A stretch of 55,489 nucleotides of DNA. Origin: CALCNS01 sp964425745. Its GTDB lineage: Bacteria > Bacillota > JAAYKD01. The position numbers and the translations under genes are program-made. The notes beneath the pieces are model-generated. The model saw only the letters and a program-made list of their open reading frames with translations. It was not told the origin of the DNA and did no database searches. This document shows, piece by piece, positions 23,025 through 30,840 of the stretch; the stretch's first letter is position 1, and the number at the start of each line of letters is the position of its first letter. The stretch lies in the NCBI GenBank assembly GCA_964425745.1, contig CAYRNW010000018.1:1-55489 (forward strand), read 5' to 3'.

Positions 23025-23094
23025 AAAAACAGGATAGACTTGGGCTACCGAAGACTGCCGAAGACTGCCAAAGACTACCTAAGACTGCCGAAGA
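23025..23094. repeat. R-like start followed by short tandem repeats
   Basis: AAAACAGGATAGACTTGGGC (as at 17785) leads into four to five copies of a roughly 10-bp unit (GAAGACTGCC with variants AAAGACTACC, TAAGACTGCC), ending at GAAGATAG. No coding sense. Confidence 0.65.
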
Positions 23095-23097
23095 TAG

Positions 23098-23180
23098 AAA
23101 GGAGCCGGATAACCTGCATCTTGCATGTAAGCTACCCGGCTTCTTTATTTAAAGAGGGGACTGTCCCCACCCTGTAAATT
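23098..23180. repeat. R-family hairpin plus REP half-element
   Basis: GCCGGATAACCTGCATCTTG..CATGTAAGCTACCCGGCTTC (23098-23145) is nearly identical to the hairpin at 16632-16683. It is followed by AGAGGGGACTGTCCCCACCC and TGTAAATTTAC, a REP2 core with a REP3 right arm. Confidence 0.7.
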
Positions 23181-23185
23181 TACCT

Positions 23186-23330
23186 TATCCCCAGAACTCT
23201 TTGCCGGCATTTGCCCCTTTTAAGGAGGTTCGTTTCAACATGACACTTACTTAGGACACTTCGGCGGTGCGTCAGAAAGCGATTCTTGAGGTTTGACAGC
23301 GTCTGAAGAGCAGGGAAGAACACCGCCGAA
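23186..23330 (-). pseudogene. Duplicated 3' fragment of the NERD/zinc-finger gene
   Basis: About 145 bp closely match 21942-22090: AACTCTTTGCCGGCATTTGC, CCCCTTTTAAGG, GTTCGTTTCAACATGACACTT and GGCGGTGCGTCAGAAAG appear in both in the same order. This copy has lost several bases, including one zinc-finger stretch, and contains stops. Both copies follow a palindromic repeat plus a CCCTGTAAATTTAC sequence, so recombination between repeats probably made the duplication. Confidence 0.8.
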
Positions 23331-23339
23331 AAGAACGCA

Positions 23340-23480
23340 TTTATTCCACGGTGCTCTTTCTTTGGAGCCTCAGCTGACATGGCTTTACGGCATTTACCGG
23401 CAGGTCAATATCCTGCCCGGCAAAGTAGCCTACCATATCAGCCATCCAAAGAAAGAACCTTTCGCGGCATAAACGCTAAC
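23340..23480. other. Large imperfect inverted repeat, possible MITE or structured RNA
   Basis: Outer arms GGTGCTCTTTCTTTGG (about 23359) and CCAAAGAAAGAACC (about 23447) enclose TCAGCTGACATGG / CCATATCAGCC and an inner hairpin CCGGCAGG-tcaatat-CCTGCCCGG. Overall 140 bp with nested pairing and no ORF of coding quality. Confidence 0.45.
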
Positions 23481-23498
23481 GTAACAGAGAACAAAACA

Positions 23499-23527
23499 GG
23501 CGGTTGGAAATCACCAGCCGCCCTTTT
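23499..23527 (+). terminator. Rho-independent terminator
   Basis: Stem GGCGGTTGG / CCAGCCGCC (one G-T pair) with loop AAATCA and TTTTC tail. No intact rightward gene precedes it, so it may mark the end of a deleted gene. The arm GGCGGTTGG resembles that of the terminator at 21668. Confidence 0.7.
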
Positions 23528-23604
23528 CTATACCCTAAGTAGGAGTACCATTAACAACTATCGAACTATAAATCCACTGTGAAAACCTCAAAGGAGTGAC
23601 AAGA

Positions 23605-24117
23605 ATGCCTACTATCCAAATCCGCCGTATGCAGCAAGAAGATGCGCCGGTTATTTCTGCGGCGTTTACGGCTCAAGGTTGGAATAAGCTTACGGAGCAA
23701 TACAACAAATATTTTGCTCAACAACTTCGGAACGAACGTGTTGTGCTCACAGCTACTGTTGACAACGCCTTTGCTGGTTATGTAACGTTGCTCTGGAAAT
23801 CACCTGACCCATATTTCTCTCAGCATAACATTCCCGAGATCCAAGACTTTAACGTTCTTATTGCTTATCGCAACCAAGGCTTTGGTAGTCAACTCATGGA
23901 TGCCATTGAAGAGATTGCCTTTGAGAAACACGCTACTGTAGGGTTATCTTCGGGCTTGCTCAGTGACTATGGCAGTGCCCAAAGACTATATGTGAAAAGG
24001 GGTTATATACCCACAGGAGAGGGAATTAAGTACAAGGGGAAAGTTTTGCAGTATAATGATCTGGTAAAAGTTGACGATGATTTGGTGTTGAGTTTCACGA
24101 AGGAGAGAACAGCATGA
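23605..24117 (+). CDS. GNAT-family N-acetyltransferase
   Basis: This 170-residue acetyltransferase uses acetyl-CoA to acetylate an amine. The acetyl-CoA motif A is YRNQGFGSQLMDAIEEIAFE (R89-x-x-Q-G-F-G). A beta-4 sequence IQDFNVLIA precedes it, and GSAQRLYVKRGYIPTGEGI is the usual motif B region. ATG at 23605 is chosen (AGGAG eight bases upstream); GTG at 23596 overlaps the SD. The stop overlaps the next gene's ATG by 4 bp (ATGA). The substrate is unknown. Confidence 0.9.
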   Translation: MPTIQIRRMQQEDAPVISAAFTAQGWNKLTEQYNKYFAQQLRNERVVLTATVDNAFAGYVTLLWKSPDPYFSQHNIPEIQDFNVLIAYRNQGFGSQLMDAIEEIAFEKHATVGLSSGLLSDYGSAQRLYVKRGYIPTGEGIKYKGKVLQYNDLVKVDDDLVLSFTKERTA

Positions 24118-24500
24118 ACGTCCGCATCGAGAAAAAACCCGCCTTCAAAATTGTAGGAGCCAAACAAAGCTTCCGCAACGACACCGGCGAAAACAAAGTC
24201 CCCGACTTCTGGACCTACTTACCCCGCGCCACCTACGACCTGATCATCGCCCAAGCCATTAGCGAACCCACCGGCATGCTCGGCTTATGCGCTAACTTCG
24301 AAGGCAAAAACGAATTCGACTACTACATTGCAGTATCGAGCAACAAACCCACTCCCGCAGGACTCGAAGAGATTAAAATCCCCTCCTCCGAATACCGCCG
24401 CGCCAAGAACAGCATCCCCGACTTGGAAGTCTACTTCGACTACGACTTCCCCAAAGCCAACTTCACCTACGAACTCTGGTACCCCGTCATTAAAGAATAG
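24114..24500 (+). CDS. Free-standing GyrI-like domain protein with internal deletion
   Basis: This 128-residue protein is about 75% identical by eye to the effector domain of the AraC-type regulator at 4006-4851 (FKIVGAKQSFRND, VPDFWTYLPRATYDLIIAQ, EPTGMLGLCANFEGKNEFDY, ending YELWYPVIKE). Against that paralogue it lacks exactly 26 residues after EIKIP, the stretch with TTWAIFEGE and the following helix, so the central strand of the ligand-binding fold is gone. The deletion is in frame (78 bp). It is translationally coupled to the GNAT gene. The fold may be compromised, so it could be a decaying gene. Confidence 0.8.
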   Translation: MNVRIEKKPAFKIVGAKQSFRNDTGENKVPDFWTYLPRATYDLIIAQAISEPTGMLGLCANFEGKNEFDYYIAVSSNKPTPAGLEEIKIPSSEYRRAKNSIPDLEVYFDYDFPKANFTYELWYPVIKE

Positions 24501-24518
24501 TAGTACCCCCCAAATCTG

Positions 24519-24567
24519 AAACTGGATAGCCCTACGTACCACAACCGTAAGGTTACCCGGCTTTTTG
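24519..24567. terminator. R-family terminator hairpin
   Basis: AACTGGATAGCCCTACG..CGTAAGGTTACCCGGCTTTTT. It closes the GNAT/GyrI-like unit and marks the left border of the AT-rich polysaccharide locus. Confidence 0.75.
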
Positions 24568-24625
24568 CTACACCCAGCAATTACAACCATTTTGAAAACA
24601 AATAATTACTCGACTTTCAACTAAA

Positions 24626-24653
24626 TTGACACAAGCAAGCAGACAAATATTGT
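24626..24653 (+). promoter_or_regulatory. Possible promoter of the polysaccharide locus
   Basis: TTGACA (24626-24631), a 16-bp spacer and TATTGT (24648-24653; two mismatches). It lies about 190 bp before the aminotransferase start. Between them is a 31-codon ORF (24702-24797, ATG..NNWEGFLPLTVEKIRKLKLA) without a good SD. No terminator-type attenuator is seen in the leader. Confidence 0.45.
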
Positions 24654-24847
24654 AAAAATGCACCATAATATGTAAAACTACCAAGAATACGAATAAACTT
24701 CATGTTAAAACAAGAGAAAATTAAGATAAACTCTAACAATTGGGAAGGATTCTTGCCTTTAACTGTTGAAAAAATCAGAAAGCTTAAATTGGCTTAATCG
24801 GAAATACTACTTAAGAACCATAATTTTACGAAAGGTCGCGTATAACC

Positions 24848-25969
24848 ATGCCTGAAAAAATCTACCTTTCATCTCCCCATATGAGTGACGAAGGTTATGA
24901 AATGCAATATGTAAAAGAAGCCTTCGATACCAACTGGATCGCCCCCCTCGGCAAAAATGTTGACGAGTTCGAAAAAGAATTAGCCGCCTATGTTGATTCT
25001 AAACATGCTGCAGCACTTTCTGCTGGCTCTGCAGCAATACATATGGCTCTTTTAGCCGCAGATGTTGGACCAGGAGACATTGTCTTTTGTACCAGCTTAA
25101 CATTCTCGGCAACTTGTAACCCAATAATTTATACCGGTGCAACACCGGTGTTCATCGATAGCGACATAGAAACCTGGAACATAAGCCCAGAATTACTCAG
25201 AGAAGCCTTTAAGAAATACCCAAAAGCCAAAGCAGTTTTAGTGGTTCATCTCTATGGATTATCTGCTGATATGGATTCTATTGTAGAAATCTGTAAAGAA
25301 AATAATGCTGTTCTCATAGAAGATGCCGCTGAATCTCTTGGAACCTATTATAAAGGCAAGCATACAGGAACCTTTGGAGAATATGGTATCTTCAGCTTTA
25401 ACGGGAACAAGATTATAACCACTTCCGGTGGAGGAATGCTGGTTTCCAATAACGAAGAACGCATTAAAAAAGTGCGCTTCTGGGCTACTCAAGCAAGAGA
25501 CAAAGCCCGCCATTACCAGCATAGCGAATTAGGGTTTAACTACCGTATGAGTAATATTGTAGCCGGAATTGGTAGAGGTCAAATGAAAATCCTTGAGCAG
25601 AGAAGACAACAAAAGAAGCATATATTCGAAACCTATAAGAGAGAACTTGGTCATCTTGAAGGTGTAAGTTTTATGCCGATTAATGATTGGAACGAACCCA
25701 ATTATTGGTTGAGTTGTATGATCACAACCGGTAAAGTTAAACCACTTCATATCATGGAAGCTCTTGAAAAAGAGAATATTGAAACCAGACCGATTTGGAA
25801 ACCAATGCACTTACAGCCTTACTTTGAAAAGTATGATTATATTGGTAAAGGTGTTGCTGATTGGATCTATGAGAATGGTGTTTGTTTACCAAGTGATACA
25901 AAGATGACGGATGCTGAAATTGAAAGGGTCATAAACAAAATAAGAAATCTTTGGGATAGGATATATTAA
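24848..25969 (+). CDS. DegT/DnrJ/EryC1/StrS aminotransferase (EpsN/PglE-like)
   Basis: This 373-residue PLP-dependent sugar aminotransferase has FNGNKIITTSGGGML with the PLP lysine K188, ENNAVLIEDAAESLG with the cofactor-binding D159, and a Gly/Ser-rich SAGSAAIHMAL for phosphate binding. Enzymes of this branch add an amino group to C4 of UDP-4-keto-6-deoxy-GlcNAc in bacillosamine-type synthesis. With the phosphoglycosyl transferase and acetyltransferase that follow, it forms an epsN-epsL-epsM or pglE-C-D-like trio; the 4,6-dehydratase needed before it is not in the window. GAAAGG precedes the ATG. Confidence 0.9.
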   Translation: MPEKIYLSSPHMSDEGYEMQYVKEAFDTNWIAPLGKNVDEFEKELAAYVDSKHAAALSAGSAAIHMALLAADVGPGDIVFCTSLTFSATCNPIIYTGATPVFIDSDIETWNISPELLREAFKKYPKAKAVLVVHLYGLSADMDSIVEICKENNAVLIEDAAESLGTYYKGKHTGTFGEYGIFSFNGNKIITTSGGGMLVSNNEERIKKVRFWATQARDKARHYQHSELGFNYRMSNIVAGIGRGQMKILEQRRQQKKHIFETYKRELGHLEGVSFMPINDWNEPNYWLSCMITTGKVKPLHIMEALEKENIETRPIWKPMHLQPYFEKYDYIGKGVADWIYENGVCLPSDTKMTDAEIERVINKIRNLWDRIY

Positions 25970-26236
25970 ATTCCTTCCTCACGATGATTTTGAGCTTTAG
26001 AGATTGAAAATTTTACAACGTATTTTGATAATCTCTTACTTTGTAAGATATAGCTTACCCAATCATCAAACAGTGCAATGCTCCAGTTTTCAGTAGTAGT
26101 GTGTATTTAGACAAGGTATAATACAAAAGCATTTAAGGCAGCCTTTATGAAATTTGCAATAACGAAAGATAGGGCTGTCTTAATTGTCAATTTTTTAGTT
26201 TTCAGAAAGGGATAAGTTTGAAGAAAATAGCTTTAG

Positions 26237-26314
26237 TGTTTGCCATCAGATAAGAAGATGACGGATGAGTATCTTGAGAGAATGTGTAGCATTATAAAAT
26301 TATTGTGGGAATAG
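26237..26314 (+). pseudogene. Remnant 3' end of a second DegT-type aminotransferase
   Basis: 25 codons read CLPSDKKMTDEYLERMCSII, then KLLWE and stop. They align with the C-terminus of the aminotransferase at 24848-25969 (CLPSDTKMTDAEIERVINKI, then RNLWDRIY). No start or upstream domain is found in the 270 bp before it. It shows that another aminotransferase gene once stood here and was removed. Confidence 0.75.
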
Positions 26315-26324
26315 AGTGTATGAT

Positions 26325-26972
26325 ATGACAGAGAACAAGGTAAAACCGAACAATGGTATATACAGAAGATTTTTAAAAAGGCCAATGGACTTCATTTTAT
26401 CTTCGTTGGCAATTATCACTTTAAGTCCGGTGCTTATAGTTGTTGTTGTTCTTGTTAGGTTTAAGCTTGGTAGTCCGGTGCTGTTTAAGCAGAAAAGGCC
26501 AGGACTTAATGAGAAGATATTTACGATGTATAAGTTTAGAACGATGACTGATGAGAAGGATGAGAATGGCGACCTATTGCCGGATAGTATTAGATTGACT
26601 AGATTTGGGGAAATGCTAAGGTCAACAAGTCTAGATGAATTGCCAGAGCTATACAACATTCTTAAGGGCGATATGAGTATTGTGGGGCCAAGACCTTTAC
26701 TTATTCAGTACCTTGAACTTTACAATGAGCATCAAAAGCGAAGACACGAAGTGAGACCCGGCCTTTCGGGATATGCTCAAATCAATGGACGTAATGCCAT
26801 CAGTTGGGAAGATAAGTTCAATCTTGATGTTGAGTACGTAGATAATGTTAGTTTCATGGGCGATTGGAAGATTATTTTTCTGACCATAAAGAAGGTATTT
26901 GTTAAGGAAGGCATTAGCTCATATACATCTGTTACTATGGAGCCATTTAGAGGAAGTAAAGTAGAGAATTAA
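26325..26972 (+). CDS. Phosphoglycosyl transferase (EpsL/PglC-like sugar transferase)
   Basis: This 215-residue monotopic phosphoglycosyl transferase starts polysaccharide repeat-unit assembly by moving a sugar phosphate onto undecaprenyl phosphate. One re-entrant membrane helix (about 15-38: MDFILSSLAIITLSPVLIVV) precedes the catalytic domain: VLFKQKRPGLNEKIFTMYKFRTM, LRSTSLDELPELYNILKGDM (containing the D-E catalytic dyad), SIVGPRPLL and RPGLSGYAQINGRNAISWEDK. The length fits the small PglC/EpsL class, not the large WbaP class. ATG at 26325 is used; GTG at 26316 is possible, and neither has a good SD. Confidence 0.92.
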   Translation: MTENKVKPNNGIYRRFLKRPMDFILSSLAIITLSPVLIVVVVLVRFKLGSPVLFKQKRPGLNEKIFTMYKFRTMTDEKDENGDLLPDSIRLTRFGEMLRSTSLDELPELYNILKGDMSIVGPRPLLIQYLELYNEHQKRRHEVRPGLSGYAQINGRNAISWEDKFNLDVEYVDNVSFMGDWKIIFLTIKKVFVKEGISSYTSVTMEPFRGSKVEN

Positions 26973-27058
26973 GAGGAAAGCAATTATACATATATTATTT
27001 CGGAATATCTAATGAAACGTATTTATAAATCAATATTTCAGAGAGGAATGTGCTTATC

Positions 27059-27679
27059 ATGAAAGATAAATTACTCATCATAGGTGCAAGTGGACACGGA
27101 AAAGTAGTCGCTGACATCGCAATAAAAATGAATAAGTGGCAAAGCATCGCATTCCTCGATGATGACGAGTCTTTTAAGACATCTATGGGATTAGAAGTCA
27201 TCGGCAAAACTGCTGATGCTCTTATATATAAAGATGAAGCTGATTTCTTTGTTGCTATTGGAAGCAATGCTATTAGGGAGAAGATACAAGAAAAGTTGAC
27301 GAATGAACGATTGAATGTAGTTAGTTTAATTCATCCAAGTGCAGTACTTGGTAATGATGTTGAGATAGGTATTGGGACAGCGGTGATGGCAGGGGTTGTT
27401 ATAAACAGCTCAAGCAGAATAGGTAAGGGATGTATCATCAACACAAGTGCTAGCTTGGATCATGACAATGTGATTGAAGATTATGCACATATTTCTCCTG
27501 GAGTTAATATGGCTGGAACAGTGAAAGTTGGCAAGAGAAGCTGGCTAGGTATAGGCAGTGTAGTAAGCAATAACGTGAACATCTGCAGTGGTTGCAAAGT
27601 AGGTGCAGGGGCTGTGGTGGTTAAGGATATTACTGAACCTGGAACTTATGTTGGGGTTCCGGTGAGGAAGATAGATTAA
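27059..27679 (+). CDS. Sugar O/N-acetyltransferase, NeuD/PglD/EpsM-like
   Basis: This 206-residue protein has an N-terminal Rossmann-like part (KLLIIGASGHGKVVADIA) and a C-terminal left-handed beta-helix of hexapeptide repeats (about 90-195: AVLGNDVEIGIGTAVMAGVV, then TSASLDHDNVIEDYAHISPG). The His in SLDHDN matches the catalytic general base of PglD. Family members acetylate the 4-amino group of UDP-4-amino-sugars using acetyl-CoA, fitting the aminotransferase two genes before. ATG at 27059 gives the usual family N-terminus; GTG at 27050 is an alternative. Confidence 0.9.
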   Translation: MKDKLLIIGASGHGKVVADIAIKMNKWQSIAFLDDDESFKTSMGLEVIGKTADALIYKDEADFFVAIGSNAIREKIQEKLTNERLNVVSLIHPSAVLGNDVEIGIGTAVMAGVVINSSSRIGKGCIINTSASLDHDNVIEDYAHISPGVNMAGTVKVGKRSWLGIGSVVSNNVNICSGCKVGAGAVVVKDITEPGTYVGVPVRKID

Positions 27680-27705
27680 ATATTAGTGCATTTGAGGTGC
27701 TTAAA

Positions 27706-28965
27706 TTGAAGAAGAAAATTTGGTTATGGAACCATTATGCAACTGATATGTATAAGAACAAAGGCGGAAGACATTATTGGTTTGCAGAGAATTTAATAAA
27801 AGAAGAATATGACGCCACGGTGTTTTGTGCTAATACTTATCATAATAAATCAGAGTTCATAGATACTGGTAAGAAAAAATATGCTACAGATATTTTAAAC
27901 GGCATTCCTTTTGTATTTGTCAAAACAACAACGGCCTTAGGTAATGGTTTAGATAGAGTAAAGAATATGGGATTGTTTTATTGGAACTTGTTTTCAGTCG
28001 CTAAAGCATATGCGAAAGAGCATGGGAAGCCAGATGTAATCATTGCCTCAAGTGTTCATCCTCTTACTATGGTTGCTGGAATACAGATAGCAAAGAAAAT
28101 GAATGTGCCTTGCATTTGCGAAATACGTGATTTGTGGCCTGAAGCCATTTTTTCTTTTAATAAGGCTAAAGAAAATAGCCTGCTTGGTAAAATTCTTGTA
28201 GCCGGTGAGCATTGGATTTATAAAAAAGCAAATGCTTTGATATTCACTAAAGAAGGCGATACGGATTATATCAAAGAGAAAAAATGGGATGCATTACAAG
28301 GTGGCGATATCAACTTGGATAAAGCTCACTACATAAACAATGGTGTTGATGTTGAGGTATTCAATAAATCCATAAATGAAAAAATTATTGAAGATGAAGA
28401 CCTAGAGTCTGGGAAGTTTAATGTAGTATATGTTGGCGCAATAAGACCGGTTAATAATGTAGGGAATATACTCGATACTGCAAAGCTTCTAAAAAATGAT
28501 AAAGAGATTCAATTACTGATTTATGGAGATGGAAATCAAAAAGAGATGCTTGAAAAGAGAGTAGCTGAAGAGGGCTTAGATAATGTCAAAATGAAGGGTT
28601 TTGTGAATAAGCAGTTTATCCCTTATATCTTAAGCAAATCATCCCTAAATATATTAAATTACTCTCATAACCAATACAACTGGGCAAGAGGTAATAGTTC
28701 AAATAAGTTGTTTGAGTATATGGCCTCAGGTAAACCAATCATATCTACTGTTAAGATGGGATATTCAATAATTGAAAAATATAAGTGTGGAATTGAACTA
28801 GAGAATAGTACGCCTGAAGAGTTGGTACAGGCAATATTAGATATTAAAAACATGCCCGAACGTCAGTATAAGCTTCTTGGAACCAACGCCAAAAGAGGAG
28901 CAAATGACTTTGATTCTAAAGTACTAACAAGAAAATTAATTGATGTTATAAACTCTTTAGTTTAG
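27706..28965 (+). CDS. Glycosyltransferase family 4 (WbuB/EpsD-like)
   Basis: This 419-residue GT-B glycosyltransferase has an N-terminal domain with KIWLWNHYATDMYKNKGGRH, VIIASSVHPLTMVAGIQIAK and CEIRDLWPEAI, and a C-terminal donor domain with FNVVYVGAIRPVNNVGNIL, LIYGDGNQKEML and SSNKLFEYMASGKPII (the nucleotide-binding ExxxxxxxE-like region). It transfers a sugar from an activated nucleotide to the lipid-linked repeat unit in the cytoplasm; donor and linkage cannot be read. The TTG start at 27706 has GAGGTG six bases upstream and gives the N-terminus typical of the family. Confidence 0.88.
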   Translation: MKKKIWLWNHYATDMYKNKGGRHYWFAENLIKEEYDATVFCANTYHNKSEFIDTGKKKYATDILNGIPFVFVKTTTALGNGLDRVKNMGLFYWNLFSVAKAYAKEHGKPDVIIASSVHPLTMVAGIQIAKKMNVPCICEIRDLWPEAIFSFNKAKENSLLGKILVAGEHWIYKKANALIFTKEGDTDYIKEKKWDALQGGDINLDKAHYINNGVDVEVFNKSINEKIIEDEDLESGKFNVVYVGAIRPVNNVGNILDTAKLLKNDKEIQLLIYGDGNQKEMLEKRVAEEGLDNVKMKGFVNKQFIPYILSKSSLNILNYSHNQYNWARGNSSNKLFEYMASGKPIISTVKMGYSIIEKYKCGIELENSTPEELVQAILDIKNMPERQYKLLGTNAKRGANDFDSKVLTRKLIDVINSLV

Positions 28966-28975
28966 AGGTGTAGTT

Positions 28976-30823
28976 ATGTACAAATCGCTATTAACTGAAT
29001 ATGGTATTCCTTGGGTTATGAATCGTTCACTATATTCAGTTAAGTTAAAAATGATGAGAGCTATGCCTATAACGGAGAATTTATTCGAGAAGAAAGTTGA
29101 AATTAAGCGGATTGATATCTTCCAAGTAGATACTAATGAAATAGAAACATTTTTAAATAATATATCTGATGCTGATAAAAAAGATATTATCCAAATAGCA
29201 GATGATGCTTTGGAAGGAAAGATTAAAGGGTTCTCTTCAATAGAGTTGAACTATGGAAAGCCAATTAACTGGCATCTAAATCCAATCACTAAAGTTGAAG
29301 TTGACAAAAATATTAAGTGGTATAAGATCCCGGATTTTGACCCATCCCGTGGAGATATTAAGGCCGTATGGGAAGCCTCAAGATTTACCCACTTTTTCTA
29401 TTTTGCGCGAGCTTACATGATTACTAAGGATGTAAAGTATTATAAGGCCTTTTCTATACAGATAAGTGATTGGATTAAGCAGAATCCATATTCGTATGGA
29501 CCAAATTATAAATGTGGTCAAGAAGCAACCCTGAGAATGATCAATGCATTAATTGCTTACTCGGTGTTCAAGGATTATGGATTAGATACTAAAGAAGATG
29601 AAATAAACTTAAAGAAACTCGTAGAAGGTAGTTATAAAAAGGTTATATCAAATTTCTTTTATGCTCATAAATGCATAAAAAATAATCATACCCTTTCTGA
29701 GATAACTGGTTTGATTATTGGAGCCTGGTGCAGTGAAGATGAAAATGCTTTGAAAAGATCTTACCAGTTGATGGACAAAGAAATTGAAAATCAATTTATG
29801 AACGATGGCGGCTACATTCAATACTCGTTTAACTATCAAAGGTTTGCACTTCAAATAATGGAATTTGTACTCAAGATAAGTGAAATCACAGGAGTTGAAT
29901 TATCTGAACAGAGCAAAGCATTAATCGAAAAAAGTGTTTTGCAGATGTATCAATTGCAGGATGAAACAGGTGATGTTCCAAATTATGGTTCTAATGATGG
30001 TGCGTTAATATTTCCTGTAACAACATGTAATTATCGTGATTTCAGACCAGTTTTAAATACAGTCAATGCTGTGCTTAAAGGAAAGCGGCTATATGATCAA
30101 GGAAATCATGATGAAGAGTTGTTGTGGTTTTCTGATATAGAGATCAAAAAAATACAGCATGCAGATTTACAAAGGAAATCAGTAAGTTACAGAGATTCTG
30201 GTTTCTATTCATTGCGACATAACGATGGACATTTGATGATTGTACTGCAAGACTTTAAAACTAGACCGGCTCAAATGGATCAGATGCACATAGACTTATG
30301 GCACAAAGGAGTTAATGTTTTATGCGATAGAGGGACTTATTCTTATGCAACTGATTTAGGGAATCAATTGGCTCTGACAGCTACCCATAATACGATTAAG
30401 ATTGGGGATAAAGAACAGATGAAAAAGCATGGTCCATTCTTAATATATGATTGGACAAGTGCTACTAAGGTTGAGTCTGATGAAAACCATTTCAGGGGAA
30501 CCATGAAATCAAAGAATGGATATTCACATACACGGGTTATCAATAAAGACTCTGTGGGATATTCCATTGAAGATCAAGTAGTTGGAGATGTTGAGAACTA
30601 TGAGGTCTTATTCCACACCCCATGTGAAATCAAAAAGAATGAACATGGCCTAGATTTGTTTTTCGATAACAAGTTGATTACAAAGATTATAACTAAGGAT
30701 GAAATTCAAGTAAGTCAATCTTATAGAAGTTTATATTACCTTAAAAAAGAAATAATAACTCAGATTTCAATAAGCGTAAAATCAATGAGCAATAGTCTCG
30801 TGCGAATTGAATTAGTAAAATAG
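28976..30823 (+). CDS. Heparinase II/III-family protein
   Basis: This 615-residue protein has the heparinase II/III layout: an alpha/alpha toroid (about 60-360: NYGKPINWHLNP, ARAYMITKDVKYYKAF, KCIKNNHTLSEITGLIIGAW) and a C-terminal beta domain (about 385-615: RDSGFYSLRHNDGHLMIV, QMDQMHIDLWHKGVNVLCD, TATHNTIKIGD). The N-H and Y/H residues of the toroid and H-W of the beta domain are in the expected places. Such proteins cleave uronic-acid polysaccharides by beta-elimination. No signal peptide is seen, unusual for a lyase, though homologues inside polysaccharide operons are common; it may tailor or edit the polymer. Confidence 0.85.
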   Translation: MYKSLLTEYGIPWVMNRSLYSVKLKMMRAMPITENLFEKKVEIKRIDIFQVDTNEIETFLNNISDADKKDIIQIADDALEGKIKGFSSIELNYGKPINWHLNPITKVEVDKNIKWYKIPDFDPSRGDIKAVWEASRFTHFFYFARAYMITKDVKYYKAFSIQISDWIKQNPYSYGPNYKCGQEATLRMINALIAYSVFKDYGLDTKEDEINLKKLVEGSYKKVISNFFYAHKCIKNNHTLSEITGLIIGAWCSEDENALKRSYQLMDKEIENQFMNDGGYIQYSFNYQRFALQIMEFVLKISEITGVELSEQSKALIEKSVLQMYQLQDETGDVPNYGSNDGALIFPVTTCNYRDFRPVLNTVNAVLKGKRLYDQGNHDEELLWFSDIEIKKIQHADLQRKSVSYRDSGFYSLRHNDGHLMIVLQDFKTRPAQMDQMHIDLWHKGVNVLCDRGTYSYATDLGNQLALTATHNTIKIGDKEQMKKHGPFLIYDWTSATKVESDENHFRGTMKSKNGYSHTRVINKDSVGYSIEDQVVGDVENYEVLFHTPCEIKKNEHGLDLFFDNKLITKIITKDEIQVSQSYRSLYYLKKEIITQISISVKSMSNSLVRIELVK

Positions 30824-30840
30824 TGAAGGAAGGAATTATT

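Noticed and set aside
24500..24848. Riboswitch or attenuator in the polysaccharide leader
   Set aside because: No conserved aptamer pattern and no terminator/antiterminator pair could be drawn after the putative promoter.
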